Origin: Hirundichthys speculiger
Lineage: Eukaryota > Chordata > Actinopteri > Beloniformes > Exocoetidae
Assembly: GCA_018398805.1 (NCBI GenBank)
Contig: JAGFBZ010002395.1
Span: 1,488,001 to 1,552,000, forward strand
Length of the DNA stretch: 64,000 bases
Direction: 5' to 3'
Part shown: positions 1 to 11,138 of the stretch, in pieces
Numbering within the stretch: the stretch's first letter is position 1
How the letters are laid out: the number at the start of each line of letters is the position of its first letter
Program-made: the position numbers and the translations under genes
Notes under the pieces: model-generated
What the model saw: the letters and a program-made list of their open reading frames with translations, nothing else
Told to the model about the DNA's origin: nothing
The model's database searches: none

Positions 1-1553
1 CACATATCTTTTCACAAAGTGAAGATCCTCGGCCTCTTTGCTCCTCAAAGGCTCAGGGTTTCATGGATGCTGCTTTTGTACTGAATCATCAGTACAGTTA
101 CCTGTTGATAGCAACTGTTTGAAGTAGCATAATTATTTCCTTCTTTCGCCTAATTAGAAGCACTAAATTACCTTCGAAGCACTAAATTACCAATCGTGCT
201 GCAGGCCTGAAATATAAAAATGGCTGCAATTAAATGAGGTTTACATAAAAATAATAATAATGAAATATATTGGATTCATACTCTTTCCAGACTTATAAAA
301 GTCACTGTAAAGTAAATGTATGAATCATTGTGTTTTATTTTATTTATTTTTTTGCATTTCTCCTATTCTGATTTGTTGTAGTAGCTCCTAAGAAAAGGAC
401 AGAATTTGAAGACAAGCTTAAATGTGTCAGAGTAATCCATCTAAGTAATCCCATGTGAAAGGTTGTGTTCCTGTGTGATTTACCATTAAAAGAAAATCAA
501 ATCCGATTCACTTCTTGCTCTTTCCTGTTAAGTGATTTAGTGGCTGGTGCTAATATTAACTCATAAACCAAACGTGAGGTGGAGCTGCCCTTTTTTTATT
601 TTATTTATTCAATCATACATACATCTGTTCATGTCACCAGTTACCTTCTTTTGTGCCCATTAAGACTGAAAGTTCACCGTTCAAGCAGCCCAACTTCATT
701 TTTAATGCAATTCAAAGACCTACATTCTACACCAGAGTTACCGTGGCAACAAAGTTTTCCTCCTCCCGGAGATACTAAAGATCAATAGAGTATTCTCAGT
801 GGTGTGGCAGGAAATGCTCCGGCACAGATGGTCCTCTGAGAAACCATGAACTTTGTGTCCTATATAACATCTGAATGCCAACACAATCCTGTAAGGTCAC
901 TATTGTACTGAAATTTAACAAACAACTTGCTCTCATAAAGGAATCCACAGATGGCATCTCCTGCACTGTTGCCTACTGAGTATTTTTTTTTTCCTGATAT
1001 CATCTGAAAGAAAGCAGAAGAGTTTTTGTAGACACTGCAGCCAGCAAGAAAGAAGCAGTGTAAATAAAAATGAATAAATTCGCCCCAGTGGGGGGCTTGT
1101 GAATTTTCTCAGACAGTATACCACTTGCTGCGTGTTTTTGCACAAAGTAGTGGTTTGACCTCAAAATATGCGTGATAGAAAATAACTTATGCATGCGCAT
1201 TGTATTCCAGTGGATCAATCTCGGCATTGTAAGTTGTAGCTCAGCATAAAGATGAAATAAGGCAGCACCTAAGCAAAAACTAAGACCAGATTCAGTGTTT
1301 CATCTAAATATGGTCTAATGGTCAAGAAAAATGTAGTTTAAAGTAGAAACATTGCTCTTGTTGACTAAATTTGATCAGCAGTCTTTGATTAGAGCCCTCC
1401 TTGCCCACTGGTTTGATCGTGTGCTTCGAGCTGTTCTCCTGCCTTCAGTTAATGACATCATTCAAACCCAGATTTTAATGAGAGCCCTGATTGGACAGCA
1501 ATGTTTCATATTTAACAAGATGCCCTGTTGTCTGTAAGGCTGTAGCCTGACAA

Positions 1554-1598
<45 letters not shown>

Positions 1599-1672
1599 AG
1601 AGCATGACAGTGAAGAGAAACTGAGAATTCATAGTACTAGCTTGGCAAATGCACCATAGGTTTGATGTAAAA
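1..1672. other. Intergenic, no gene recognised
   Basis: I see no splice-bounded coding frame or known family here. The open frames on both strands are short and look like AT-rich chance frames. The only clear structure is a TG microsatellite near the right end (listed separately), which lies about 75 bp before the left end of a Tc1-like element. Confidence 0.5.
1556..1597. repeat. TG dinucleotide microsatellite
   Basis: An uninterrupted run of alternating T and G of about 42 bases, seen directly. It is likely to vary in length between individuals. Confidence 0.95.
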
Positions 1673-1864
1673 TACACTAAAAAAGTATTGGCTCACCTGC
1701 CTTGACTCACAGCTTTAGTTCATCTCATTCCTAATCAATATGACCTGGAGGTCCTCCCTTTGCAACTAGAACAGGTTCAACTCTTCTGGGAAGGCTGTTC
1801 CACAAGGTTTAGGAGTGTGTTTATGGGGATTTTTGACTGTTCTTCCAGAAGCCCATTTGTGAGG

Positions 1865-2071
1865 TCACACACTTGATGTTGGCTGAGAAGGTCTGGCTCT
1901 CAGTCTCTGCTCTAATTCATTCCAAAGGTGTTGTATCGGGTTGAGGTCAGGACTCTGTGCAGGCCAGTCAAGTTCATCCTCACCATCCATGTATTTATGG
2001 ACCTTGCTTTGTTCCACTGGTGCACAGTCATGTTGGAAGAGGAAGGGACCAGCTCCAAACTGTTCCCACAA
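1865..2071 (-). pseudogene. Tc1 transposase fragment, catalytic C-terminus
   Basis: A 68-codon open stretch carrying the second catalytic Asp region (QHDCAPVEQSKVH) and the SPDLNPI motif. The catalytic Glu position reads Gln. It is only part of a transposase of about 340 aa, and neighbouring parts lie in other frames. It is a relic. Confidence 0.85.
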
Positions 2072-2624
2072 ATTGGGAGCATGGAATTGTCCAAAATGTC
2101 TTTATGCTGAAGCGTTCAGAGTTCCTTTCACTGGAACTAAGGGGCCAAGCCCAGCTCCTGAAAAACAACCCCACACCATAATCCCCCCTCCACCAAACTT
2201 TACACAATGCAGTCAGACAAATACGGTTCTCCTGGAAACCACCAAACCCAGACTCTTCCATCAGATTTCCAGATGGAGAAGCGTGATTCTTCACTCCAGA
2301 GAACGTTCCTCCACTGCTCTAGAGTCCAGTGGTGGCTGCTTTACACCACTGCATCCGAGGCTGTGCATTGCACTTGGTGATGTATGGGTTGGATGCAACT
2401 GCTCAACCATGGAAACCCATTCCATGACGCTCTCTGCACTGTTAAGCTAATCTGTAGGCTACAGGAAGTTTAAAGATCTGTAATGATTGACTCTGCAGAA
2501 AGTTGGCGACCTCTTCGGACTATCTGCTTCAGCATCCCTGACCCACTCCCTCAGTTCATGTGGTCTACCACTTCGTGGCTGAGTTGCTGTCGTTCCCAAA
2601 CACTTCCATTTCCTTATAATACAA

Positions 2625-2660
2625 CCCCCCCCCCCCCCCCCCAAAAAAAAAAAAAAAAAA
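2625..2660. repeat. Poly-C then poly-A tract
   Basis: About 16 C followed by about 18 A on the plus strand, at the point where similarity to the Tc1-like element stops. This is a slippage-prone tract and possibly the scar of the later insertion. Confidence 0.9.
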
Positions 2661-3590
2661 TTGTTGACAGTCATTTCATCAAGTTATTGCCAGTTTTGTT
2701 ATCAAGAGATTACAAAAAATATTTAATACCATGAACAAAAAAAAAGATATCTATTTATCTATTTAAAAAAACTCAAACATGTGTGGCTTAATTGTTGAGC
2801 CCCATAATACTCATCTGCACAACCACACAAACCAACTCCTATCCACTATTTCAAATTTCTATTTCTATTTCAAAAGAGCATTTTTAATGTTTGAAGTTTT
2901 GGACATCTTATGGAATAAGCTCAAATGTGTTCTTCATACCTTTGGGGTAATCCAGATGAAGTGCATACATTAATCCAAATAAAAGACAAAGTGCTTGAGA
3001 GGTTGTGGGAAACTCACCCATGACAAGGTTTCTTTTGAGGATGATCGTAATGCTGTTGAGCTCTGGTGGTGTGTCGTCAGTCATTACTAACAATCCCAAC
3101 AGGCACCTTGCTGAAGTCACTTAAGGTGTCGGACTCCTGCATTAAACATAACACATTTAAATTCAGTTTATCAGCATCAAAATTGTATGTAACTCCCAGC
3201 TGATTAACAATATCACACGTGTTTATGTGACAAGGTGAAACAGATGTGGTAATATACTGCTAATTTTCTGGACTGCTAAAATACCTTATGGTAATATGAG
3301 AGGTTAAAAATCCTTATTTTATTTAAGAGTAGTTTTAAAACACTGATTTCATGACGTAAACATGCTTTTAAAAAAGGCATTAGTTGAAGAAAGAGAAATA
3401 ATCTTATGTTAAAATGTTGTTTAAAAAGTGTTTAAAAAAACCATCGTCTTCCATTTATATACAAAATAGTTTCAGATATGATCTATTTTGGTGATTATCT
3501 GTGATCTTTCTGAAGAGTGCATCCGTTCATCTGTGCTAGATTGCTTTTGTCTCCACCATTCAGTTAAGGTGGGAGTTGCAGTGCTTCTCT

Positions 3591-3662
3591 CATTCCAGTA
3601 AAGGCGCTGAATGAGTGAAGACAATCGCACTCTCGTCCTGGTCATTTCTCCCTCCTTCTCAG
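3591..3662. repeat. 70-bp dispersed repeat, copy 1 (LTR-end-like)
   Basis: It begins attccagtaaaggcgctgaa and runs to ctcagg. A second, about 85% similar copy lies roughly 380 bp downstream in the same orientation. The layout is reminiscent of the R/U5 part of a fish LTR, but I see no polymerase or gag frame, so the class is uncertain. Confidence 0.6.
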
Positions 3663-3973
3663 GTAAATGGTTGTAAACATCAGAAAATGTTCATAACGAG
3701 TTTCTGACACAATTCCAGAAAGATATATGAAGTGTATTCATACTTTAGGAAGAATTGTTGAGTTTCAGCTGTTGAACTATGTAGCAGTATGTGTGTGTTT
3801 ATGTGCATGCGCATCAGCTGAACACATGCTCAGGAGGAGAGTTCATGCAAAGTTTTGTAACTTTATTGTACATTTATTTTATTTAGAATGGATTTGGTTG
3901 AAATATTTCCTTAAATACTTCCATATGTCCTGTGTTTTAGTTTTATCGTTGAATGTTTTTCTATATGAAAGAA

Positions 3974-4048
3974 TATTCCAGTAAAGGCGCTGAATGAGCG
4001 AACCATCCGCACTCGTGTCCTGGTTATTTCTCCTCATTTCTCAGGGGA
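3974..4048. repeat. 70-bp dispersed repeat, copy 2
   Basis: Same motif as the copy near 3591 (gtaaaggcgctgaatgag, then a cctggt.atttctc core). It ends ctcaggggatgttaca, and the closing gttaca fits an LTR end. This copy differs from the first by scattered substitutions, so the duplication is not recent. Confidence 0.6.
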
Positions 4049-4631
4049 TGTTACAGTTTCATCTCAGCTTGCACGTTTATTTTTTCACAGTGTAAATACA
4101 TGTGGCAAAAGATTAACTTGACATCAGTGTCCAGGAATTTTACTGTTTTGTCTGAGCCTGTTTTTCCTTTTGTTAGGCTTAAAGCAAGTAAGGACGTGTA
4201 TGGCTGAAAAACTGGACTCCATGAAAGGAGAAATTTTTTGAAAAAAAAAAAAAAAAAAAACTCATTGCACAACGTTTAGCAGCTGTAAGCCTACTTGATC
4301 CAAGCAAGCACACTCCCAAAAAGTGGTAATGAAAAATCAGAAACACTTGTGTATTTACTGGCTGGAGAAGACGATCAAGTGACTGGTCCTACAATTCCTT
4401 TCCTGGATCTGTTTTGAAGAGACAAAAGTGCAGTATTTACATGTCCACTGCATTCCACTTGCAATAAAAACTTGAACAAATATAGAAGGAAAATCAGCAA
4501 AAATGTTGGGGGGGGGGGGGGGTAACTAGCCCTTTATGCCTTACTAATTACCAGCATTTTCACATCTAAAATAAATGAAAAACATTGGGGTGGGTGGGAG
4601 TGCATTGATATTTGATGGACGTATTATGCAG

Positions 4632-4666
4632 CCAATCAAAATAGTGATAATCACTATTTTGATTGG
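4632..4666. repeat. Perfect 16-bp inverted repeat with CCAAT boxes
   Basis: The arm ccaatcaaaatagtga (4632-4647) and its exact reverse complement (4651-4666) flank a 3-base loop. Both outer ends carry the NF-Y core CCAAT/ATTGG. It may be part of a foldback repeat or a promoter-like palindrome. Confidence 0.9.
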
Positions 4667-4969
4667 TCAGAGTTTTTACCCTGATTATACCCCCTAGACT
4701 GGACCAAAATGTTTAGTTTTTTTTTGCAAACATTTTATTTCAGTGGTACAATGGGAATGTGAAATAGGTTTTCAGGCAATATTGTAAAAAGTGTTGCAAA
4801 AAAACAACACCTACCCCACCTTTAAGAGCAGTTGAAGACAGATGCATGATAACTCTTGATGCAAAGAAATGCGTTACAGAGAAATACTAAATGTTAGCAT
4901 TTGTGCTACGATGGCGAGACCATTTTTTTGACTGGTTTCCTTCAAATTAAACTAGCAGCGTGCGCTACT

Positions 4970-5140
4970 CCAGCAGCAAATAGGCGGCGGCGGCGGGGCT
5001 GCTGTGGCAACGTCCTGTTGGTGCACCGGTCCCGCTGTCTCCTATACGAAGGAGCTGCAGCCAACTTCCGGTAGCCAAAATACTGCGTGCGGGCGGCAGG
5101 TAACGTAGCCGCTAACGTTAGCTACGTAACTGCCTTAAAT
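4970..5140. promoter_or_regulatory. GC-rich, CpG-containing block with ETS-like motif
   Basis: This block is clearly richer in G, C and CpG than the surrounding DNA. It contains a short GGC repeat (about 4984-4996), an ETS-type acttccgg and a palindromic gctaacgttagc. A donor-like aggtaacg occurs near 5098. It could be an unmethylated promoter or upstream exon for the LRFN gene 2 kb downstream, but similar GC-rich blocks also occur in fish repeats and I cannot separate these options. Confidence 0.25.
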
Positions 5141-5559
5141 TGGACGGCGGGCCGGCGGAAGCTAATAGGCTGGTGCTTCAACCGGAGGACGCGACAGTGA
5201 TGCTCACACAGGACATGCCAACCTTCTCTGAAAGAGTTGTTGGCTGGTTTCTTAGAACAACTTTCAAACAAAAGTATTACTTACCGAATTCAGCACCAAC
5301 CTTGGGTACTGGGGCTGTGCGCGCCTCTTCAACAGCTTGCACGCCAATGCCTACTTCTTATTGTTTAGTAAATGAGCGCAAATCGGAAGTGGCCACAAAA
5401 ATGCTACACACTCAGAAAAACCAAGTAAGCATTACTAAATAAAACAAGTATGTGTGTGAAAAGTAGAGAAAACCTGGACTAAGAGAGTCAACTTGAAAAA
5501 CTAGTAAGAATCAAGTTCAATCCACAATTTATCTTAGGTCAGGACAATGTTGGCATTTA

Positions 5560-5668
5560 CAGTGTGCTTAGGTGCTTAATTTTATACACCTGTAGCCATG
5601 GAAGTGATTGGAACACCTGAATTTGATCATTTGGATGGGTGAGCAAATACTTTTGGCAATATAGTGTA
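5560..5668 (-). mobile_element. Tc1-like element, right terminal region
   Basis: The end of the same Tc1-like family as at 1673: aggtgcttaattttatacac, then ggaagtgattggaacacc, then gggtgagcaaatactttt, closing with ggcaatatagtg next to TA. Its reverse complement matches the left terminal repeat at 1673, which has lost several bases. This supports a single element whose two ends are now about 4 kb apart. Confidence 0.8.
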
Positions 5669-7099
5669 ACTGCAATGCAGTCACAGTGTTTTATCTGTCT
5701 CTCAGTAGTATGAACATGCCTATGAACTAATGTATCTCGTCCATTAACCTCAAGGTGTAAGTGAAAACAATGACTGAACAAGTCTGGAAAGACGGAGCGA
5801 TGGAGAGCTGGCTTATACACTTTTTATAAAGAAATTAAGCATATGACATTTGAAATATTGCATGAACCTCATCACAGAAATGTTTAAATCCAAATTAATT
5901 TAGAGACATTGTAAAAATGTGTTGCTCTAGGCACAATGGAAGACAAAGTCAGTGGTGATAAGAACGTCGGCACCACCTCAGCGTGGTGGAACATAGCTCT
6001 AAAATTAGTCATGACAAATTGGATAAAACAGCACAAATTCTGAAAACAGACATCACTTGTGTTGGTAATCCAAGTCAAGCTCTTACAGGGTAAATTCAAA
6101 TTATCACAAAGAGCCTAAGAAAAAGAGACATTCTCATTGATACTTCATCTTGTTGAAATGGATGGAAGGCAACTTTTGTGTCAATATCTAAACCTAGAGG
6201 TGAAAAGTGAGTTGTCATTTCTTTTCAGCTTTAACATGCTCTCACATCAGCAGCAAAGCTCGAGGCTTTAACAGTTGAGACTGATGCCAAAGAGGCTAAA
6301 AAAAACTGGCAATGTGGCATCAGCACATTACTGTTTATGTTCTGCTGGGGTCTCTTATAGTTTTCACATCCAAGGATCACTTTTTACCCCTGTCACCACA
6401 GGCGTGTTCTTTCAGAAGCTGAAATCAATACCTCTAAATGGGATTCAGAGGTTCAGAACATCCTCAAAACCCAAGAATCATCAAATAATGCCTTCACCGG
6501 ATTGACTGAAAACAAGTTTTTTTTTCCCTGTGTTTTCACCTTTTCTCTCCGTTGCTGTGATTTACATGACAGGTTTCTATCTAATTTTGCAGTTCATTGC
6601 AGGATGGGCGCAGCGTGAAAAGGTTAGAAAAATCCTCAAGCTCTATTTGACAAGTGCCCTTTGCAGGCATTAATTCTCCACCCTGATGTGAAATGCGGAA
6701 CAAGTAAAAAACACACAAGTTTCTTTTCATAAGATAAAAACGTGCATCACATGGTTATCTAATATACAAAGCTGTGATCATTCGGGCTATTATATGATCC
6801 AGTGGTGATGCAGCCTGATGGCACAAAAATGAAACATGTTTTTTCCATTAAAATGCTGCAGAGACATGGACTTCTCACAGCGTTGGCTGCAGCCTTTCAT
6901 CATCCCAGGTGCCATTATGTCAACGCTCCAATTCATTTTGTGATTGATGCCCTGCTACCAGTCTCAGCAATCTTATTCAGGCTGTAGATGTTTGCAGCAG
7001 GCTTTCATAAAAACTATGATTCAATTTGTTAATTCAAAGACTTTTTTCCCCCCTTTTGATTCACACTCTCTTGCTTTCATTTTTCTGTCTCATGCGCAG
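5669..7099. other. Region upstream of the LRFN start exon, no gene recognised
   Basis: No known repeat or coding exon was recognised. A clear splice acceptor (polypyrimidine tract, then catgcgcag) ends at 7099, so this stretch is probably the intron between an unseen 5' untranslated exon and the LRFN start exon. Confidence 0.4.
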
Positions 7100-7119
7100 G
7101 ACTTGAAAACTCATCAACA

Positions 7120-8495
7120 ATGGACCGGCTGGTTCTGTGCACGCTGCTGTGTGTAGCTCTGGTGAAGGGGTACAGCTGCCCCGGCCGCTGCATCTGCCAG
7201 CACCTCTCCCCAACTCTGACTCTACTCTGTGCTAAGACTGGCTTGTTGTTCGTGCCACCAACAATCGACCGCAAGACTGTCGAGCTGCGGCTCACTGACA
7301 ACTTCATCACCATCATCCGCAGGAAAGACTTTTTCAACATGACGAGCTTGGTCCACCTCACCCTGTCCCGCAACACCATAAGCCAGATCGTCCCCCACGC
7401 TTTTGCCGGCCTGCGTTCCCTACGGGCGCTCCACATGGATGGAAACCGCCTCACTGTTATAAAAAGTGACCACTTTACAGGCCTCGTCAACCTACGGCAT
7501 CTCATCCTCGGGAACAACCAGATTCATCAGGTGGCCTCCGACTCCTTTGATGAGTTTGTTTCCACAATCGAGGACTTGGATCTTTCCAATAACAACCTGC
7601 GCACGCTCCCTTGGGAGAATATAGCCAAAATGATCAATATTAACACACTCACCCTTGACCACAACCTGATAGATTACATTGGTGCAGGGACCTTCACGTT
7701 ACTCACTAAACTAGTCCGCCTGGACATGACCTCTAACAGGCTGCAGAAGCTGCCGCCAGACAGCCTCTTCCAGCACGCTCAGGTCCTGTCAGATGCAAAG
7801 GGCCCCAGCTCGTCAACTTTGGCTGTCAGTTTTGGCGGTAACCCTCTTCACTGTAACTGTGAGCTGCTGTGGCTGCGCAGGCTGACAAGAGAGGATGATT
7901 TGGAGACCTGCGCCTCACCGGAACACCTCATGGACAAATACTTTTGGTCCATCCAAGAGGAGGAATTTGTCTGTGATCCCCCGCTGATCACCAAACACAG
8001 TGTCACCAAGTCTTATGTGATGGAAGGGCAAGGTGTGACTCTTAAATGCAAAGCTGTGGGTGATCCAGACCCAGATATTCACTGGCGCTCACCAGACGGG
8101 AAGCTTGTGCACAATAACTCCCGCACCATCCTGTACAATAACGGCACCCTCGATATTCTCATCACCACACTGAAGGACAGCGGGTCATTCAACTGCGTGG
8201 CGTCCAACGCCGCAGGCATTGCCACAGCTGCTGTTGAGATCAACATGATCCCCTTACCACTGTTTGTCAACAACACGGGCCACATGCGGGAGGACCCCGG
8301 CCTCTCTGACATCACCACTTCCACCAAATCCGGCAATGACACCAAAGGCTACGACAAGCAGGACAGGAGGGTGATGGTGACGGAGCTGACCTCCTCCTCT
8401 GCCGTGATCCGCTGGCCGTCCGAGCGTCACATCCCCGGCATCAGGATGTACCAGATTCAGTACAACAGCACAGCGGATGATACTTTAGTGTACAG
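7120..8495 (+). CDS. lrfn5: LRFN coding exon 1: LRRs, Ig domain and start of FN3
   Basis: This large exon encodes residues 1-458 and two bases of codon 459. The start is the first ATG after the acceptor at 7099 and is followed directly by a hydrophobic signal peptide. The reading stays open into the donor gtaagt. Codons are GC-rich compared with the flanking DNA, as expected of a constrained exon. Confidence 0.92.
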
Positions 8496-11138
8496 GTAAG
8501 TCATGGTGGAGGTGAGATGAATGGTTGGAGAAAGGGGTGGTACAGCAGACACACAAGGAAAAGTAAGACATCTGGAGTTACCATCTGTTCGTTGACGGAA
8601 CGATCCATTTCCACAGATTGACAAATCCCACAGACACAAAAATGATAAAGTATGCTAGAAAATAAGCAGAGCTCCTACAGAGCAGTCAGGATAAAAAATC
8701 TGCAGTGGCATCAGAGTGCACTGTGGTCTTTTTAAACTGTACGCCACGCTTCACATATTCACTTTTTCAAGAATTTATTTTAACACTCGGACTCTATTGT
8801 TGCAAGCGGCTAAAGTGATTGCAAGTTCAGTACCCTTCAGGAATAGATGGTCTTGTCGGCATCATTACAATACAGTGTATGACAACAACATTAACATGAG
8901 GTCCAACTATTTCCACTGCATGTAACTGTTTGTATCATTAGCAAGTGTCGGCATTAATTGGCCGCATTAATTAGAAGCTGTCTAATGCTCGGCTTTGTCG
9001 GTAATCAAGCAGGAAGTATTCAGATCATTTTCTTATTGTAAGTTGTGAGTAGCATTACCACACTATAAAAGCACTTATGTATTGGATTTAGAAAAACAGA
9101 GAACTAAAGTGCCACAAGTGTCCCAGTCATGTACCTAAGTATGGCATGACAAATACGTCCACTTTTTCACCACAGTTGGTGTTTAAACAAAATTTGATGA
9201 AACCATTAAAGAAAAAGTACAGATTTGGCAGAATGACTCTTAAATAGTATTACATCTTTACTATTTTTATATAGTATTACTATCTTTATATAATTTCTTA
9301 TTTTTAAACAATTATATGCATACCAGTACATTCTCACTGTGGGAACATTGCTAAGAGTGAGTTACATTTAATTTGCTGCATTAGCCATTGTTGAAAGGAA
9401 ATAGAATAAGAAACCATTTGTGACAGTTTGAAGGGGTTTCTGTGTATGTAAAATGGGCTCACTTTTAAGAGTAGGGCATATAAACACTACCAAATGAAGA
9501 TCTTTTGAATTTATTTTGAGAAACAAAAAAATGTTTCATGTGTCGTTTTTTTTATCAAAAATTTGACATAAATTAACATTATTTCAGGATTTCTGTGGCA
9601 AACTGATTATAATGGTTGACATTGTTTCATTCTCTCTTTTTTTCCCATAGCTTTTATCAGATATAATGAGTAGTTCTCCTGTATAATTTTCCCATTCTGT
9701 TTCAGCATGGAGCCAAGTGTTGTTTTGTCTTTAGGTTGTACATTATTACCTACAAATAATAACCATCAAAGTCTCCCTTTAGGGAAAAGGAACAAGCTTC
9801 TAATTATATTAACACCAATGTTGACCTGAAGACAATGCCTCTCTCCTGCGTTTTTATTGTCGCAGTTGCAGACAAACTGTCCTTAGGAAACCACACATGA
9901 AAACTGTCTCCGCAGCATGCATCACTTGTCCTGCAGCCTGCAGTTGTGGTGAATGAAGCCTTGGTCATGAGACACTGAGCCTTTTCTACCTTGTTTACCA
10001 CCTTTGTTGTGATTTTATATGCAAACTTGAAACATGCACATCTACAAGCAGCTATGTGATGTTCCAAATTCCTTATATAAGGTCCAGCTGAATGAGTGAT
10101 ATTTAATACTAGAATAGTCCTGTTGCATTTTTCTTTGTGACTGAAACGCACCTCACGCAAATCAGAATGCGTGGGTGCTGTGATTCTTCTGATTTACCCT
10201 CCTCATCTTCACCACTATCCTGTTTTTCTCTGCTGTGCAGGATGATCCCATCGACCAGCAAGAACTTCCTGATCAATGACCTGGCTGCAGGAAGGGAGTA
10301 CGAGCTGTGCGTGCTGGCGGTTTATGACGACGGCATCACGTCGTTGACAGCCACCCGTGTGGTAGGATGTGTGCAGTTCCACACAGCCAATGAGGTTAGC
10401 CAGTGCCGATTCATGCACAGCCACTTCCTGGGAGGCACTATGATCATCATCATCGGCGGTATTATCGTTGCTTCAGTGCTGGTGTTCATCATCATCCTCA
10501 TGATCCGTTACAAGACCTACAGCGGCCCTGCTGACAGCAAGACTAAGGTCAGCACTGGCATGCACTCGCAAACCAACGGCAGCCAGCAGCGGCTCCGGCG
10601 TTCCATCTCTAAGCAGCCATCCGATGACGGTCAGTGTGAGGCTCAGGCGTCCAGAGAGTGCATGGCGCTGGTGCTCAGGGTGGACAATGAGAAGAAGGAG
10701 GACCCAGCCGCCACCACTGCCATCCTGGAGGTGGAGCTGCCTCCAAATTTAGACAAGATGAAGAGAAGAGCCAGCATGGATGCCCAGCGCTCCGGCCCAC
10801 CATCCGAGGACACGCAGACAGACAGTAGCCTGACAGGCTCCACCATGTCCCTGTGTCTCATAGGCCCCAACGCTGGCACAAAGGAGGCTCCCAGGCTGAA
10901 GGACAAAAAAAGCACTCTTGCCAATGTGGGGCTGCTTCCGAACGAGCTGGCACGAACTAGGCACAGATTCTCTTTTGACGGTGGGGATTACTCCATATTT
11001 CAGAGTCATAGTTACCCACGCAGAGCGAGGACAAGGTGGCACAAATCCACCAACCAGCTCGACGTGGAATCATCCCCTCTTGCCAACAGGAGAGTTACTT
11101 TCAGCAGCACCGAGTGGATGCTTGAAAGCACAGTTTGA
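7120..11138 (+). CDS. lrfn5: LRFN/SALM synaptic adhesion protein, LRFN5-like, with PDZ-binding C-terminus
   Basis: Coding exons are 7120-8495 and 10241-11138, joined at a canonical donor (acag|gtaagt) and acceptor (gtgcag|g), giving 757 aa. The family consists of single-pass neuronal adhesion proteins that organise synapses. In order: signal peptide (about 1-17); Cys-rich LRR N-cap (SCPGRCICQ); about six to seven LRRs; LRR C-cap ([15 protein letters not shown]); Ig domain around residues 290-375 ([12 protein letters not shown], then [14 protein letters not shown]); fibronectin III domain about 420-510; transmembrane helix about 526-549 ([20 protein letters not shown]); cytoplasmic tail of about 208 aa ending ESTV. 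Glycosylation sequons (NMT, NNS, NGT, NNT, NST) lie outside. The Ig, FN3 and transmembrane parts are closest to LRFN5 as I remember it, but the tail ([10 protein letters not shown], then [11 protein letters not shown]) resembles LRFN2. I therefore call it LRFN5-like; the paralogue is not certain. An acceptor at 7099 implies an upstream 5' UTR exon. Confidence 0.9.
8496..10240 (+). other. LRFN intron, nothing recognised inside
   Basis: A 1.7-kb AT-rich intron between the two coding exons, with GT and AG ends. I see no repeat family or nested gene in it. Confidence 0.7.
10241..11138 (+). CDS. lrfn5: LRFN coding exon 2: FN3 end, transmembrane helix, tail
   Basis: Begins after a pyrimidine-rich acceptor (tttttctctgctgtgcag) and completes the Arg codon of YRMIPSTSK. 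It encodes the rest of the FN3 domain, the membrane helix and the Ser/Arg-rich cytoplasmic tail. The stop TGA follows ESTV at 11136-11138. Confidence 0.92.

Larger units (their letters stand above)
1673..2660 (-). mobile_element. Tc1-like DNA transposon, left part with dead transposase
   Basis: The sequence matches a common fish Tc1-like element that I know from memory. It begins with a damaged terminal repeat next to a TA (tacact then aaaagtattggctcacc). The minus strand encodes transposase remnants. The C-terminal piece at 1865-2071 has the family motifs FQHDCAPV and SPDLNPIQHLW. In this family the residue after NPI is normally the third catalytic acid (E); here it is Q, so the enzyme should be inactive. 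The helix-turn-helix region (RSGRPHEL) is near 2540-2600 in another frame. The recognisable part ends at a run of C then A at about 2625-2660. Confidence 0.85.
2661..5550. other. Sequence lying between the two ends of the split Tc1 element
   Basis: The left Tc1 part stops near 2660 and the right end of the same family resumes near 5560 in the same orientation. This 2.9-kb block is therefore probably inserted DNA. It contains a pair of 70-bp direct repeats (about 3591 and 3974), a G run near 4508-4522, a CCAAT-containing palindrome (4632-4666) and a GC-rich block (4970-5140). I recognise no coding gene in it. The block could instead separate two independently deleted copies of the Tc1 family. 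Confidence 0.45.

Noticed and set aside
1941..2450. 169-codon plus-strand frame
   Set aside because: Lies antisense to the Tc1-like transposase relic; an artefact of that repeat.
5140..5442. 100-codon plus-strand frame starting MDGGPAEANRLV
   Set aside because: Sits in the block inserted into the Tc1 element and resembles common fish repeat sequence; no domain or splice context.
7077..7517. 146-codon minus-strand frame opposite the LRFN exon
   Set aside because: Antisense shadow of the LRR-coding exon; its Arg-rich composition follows from the sense codons and there is no start or domain support.
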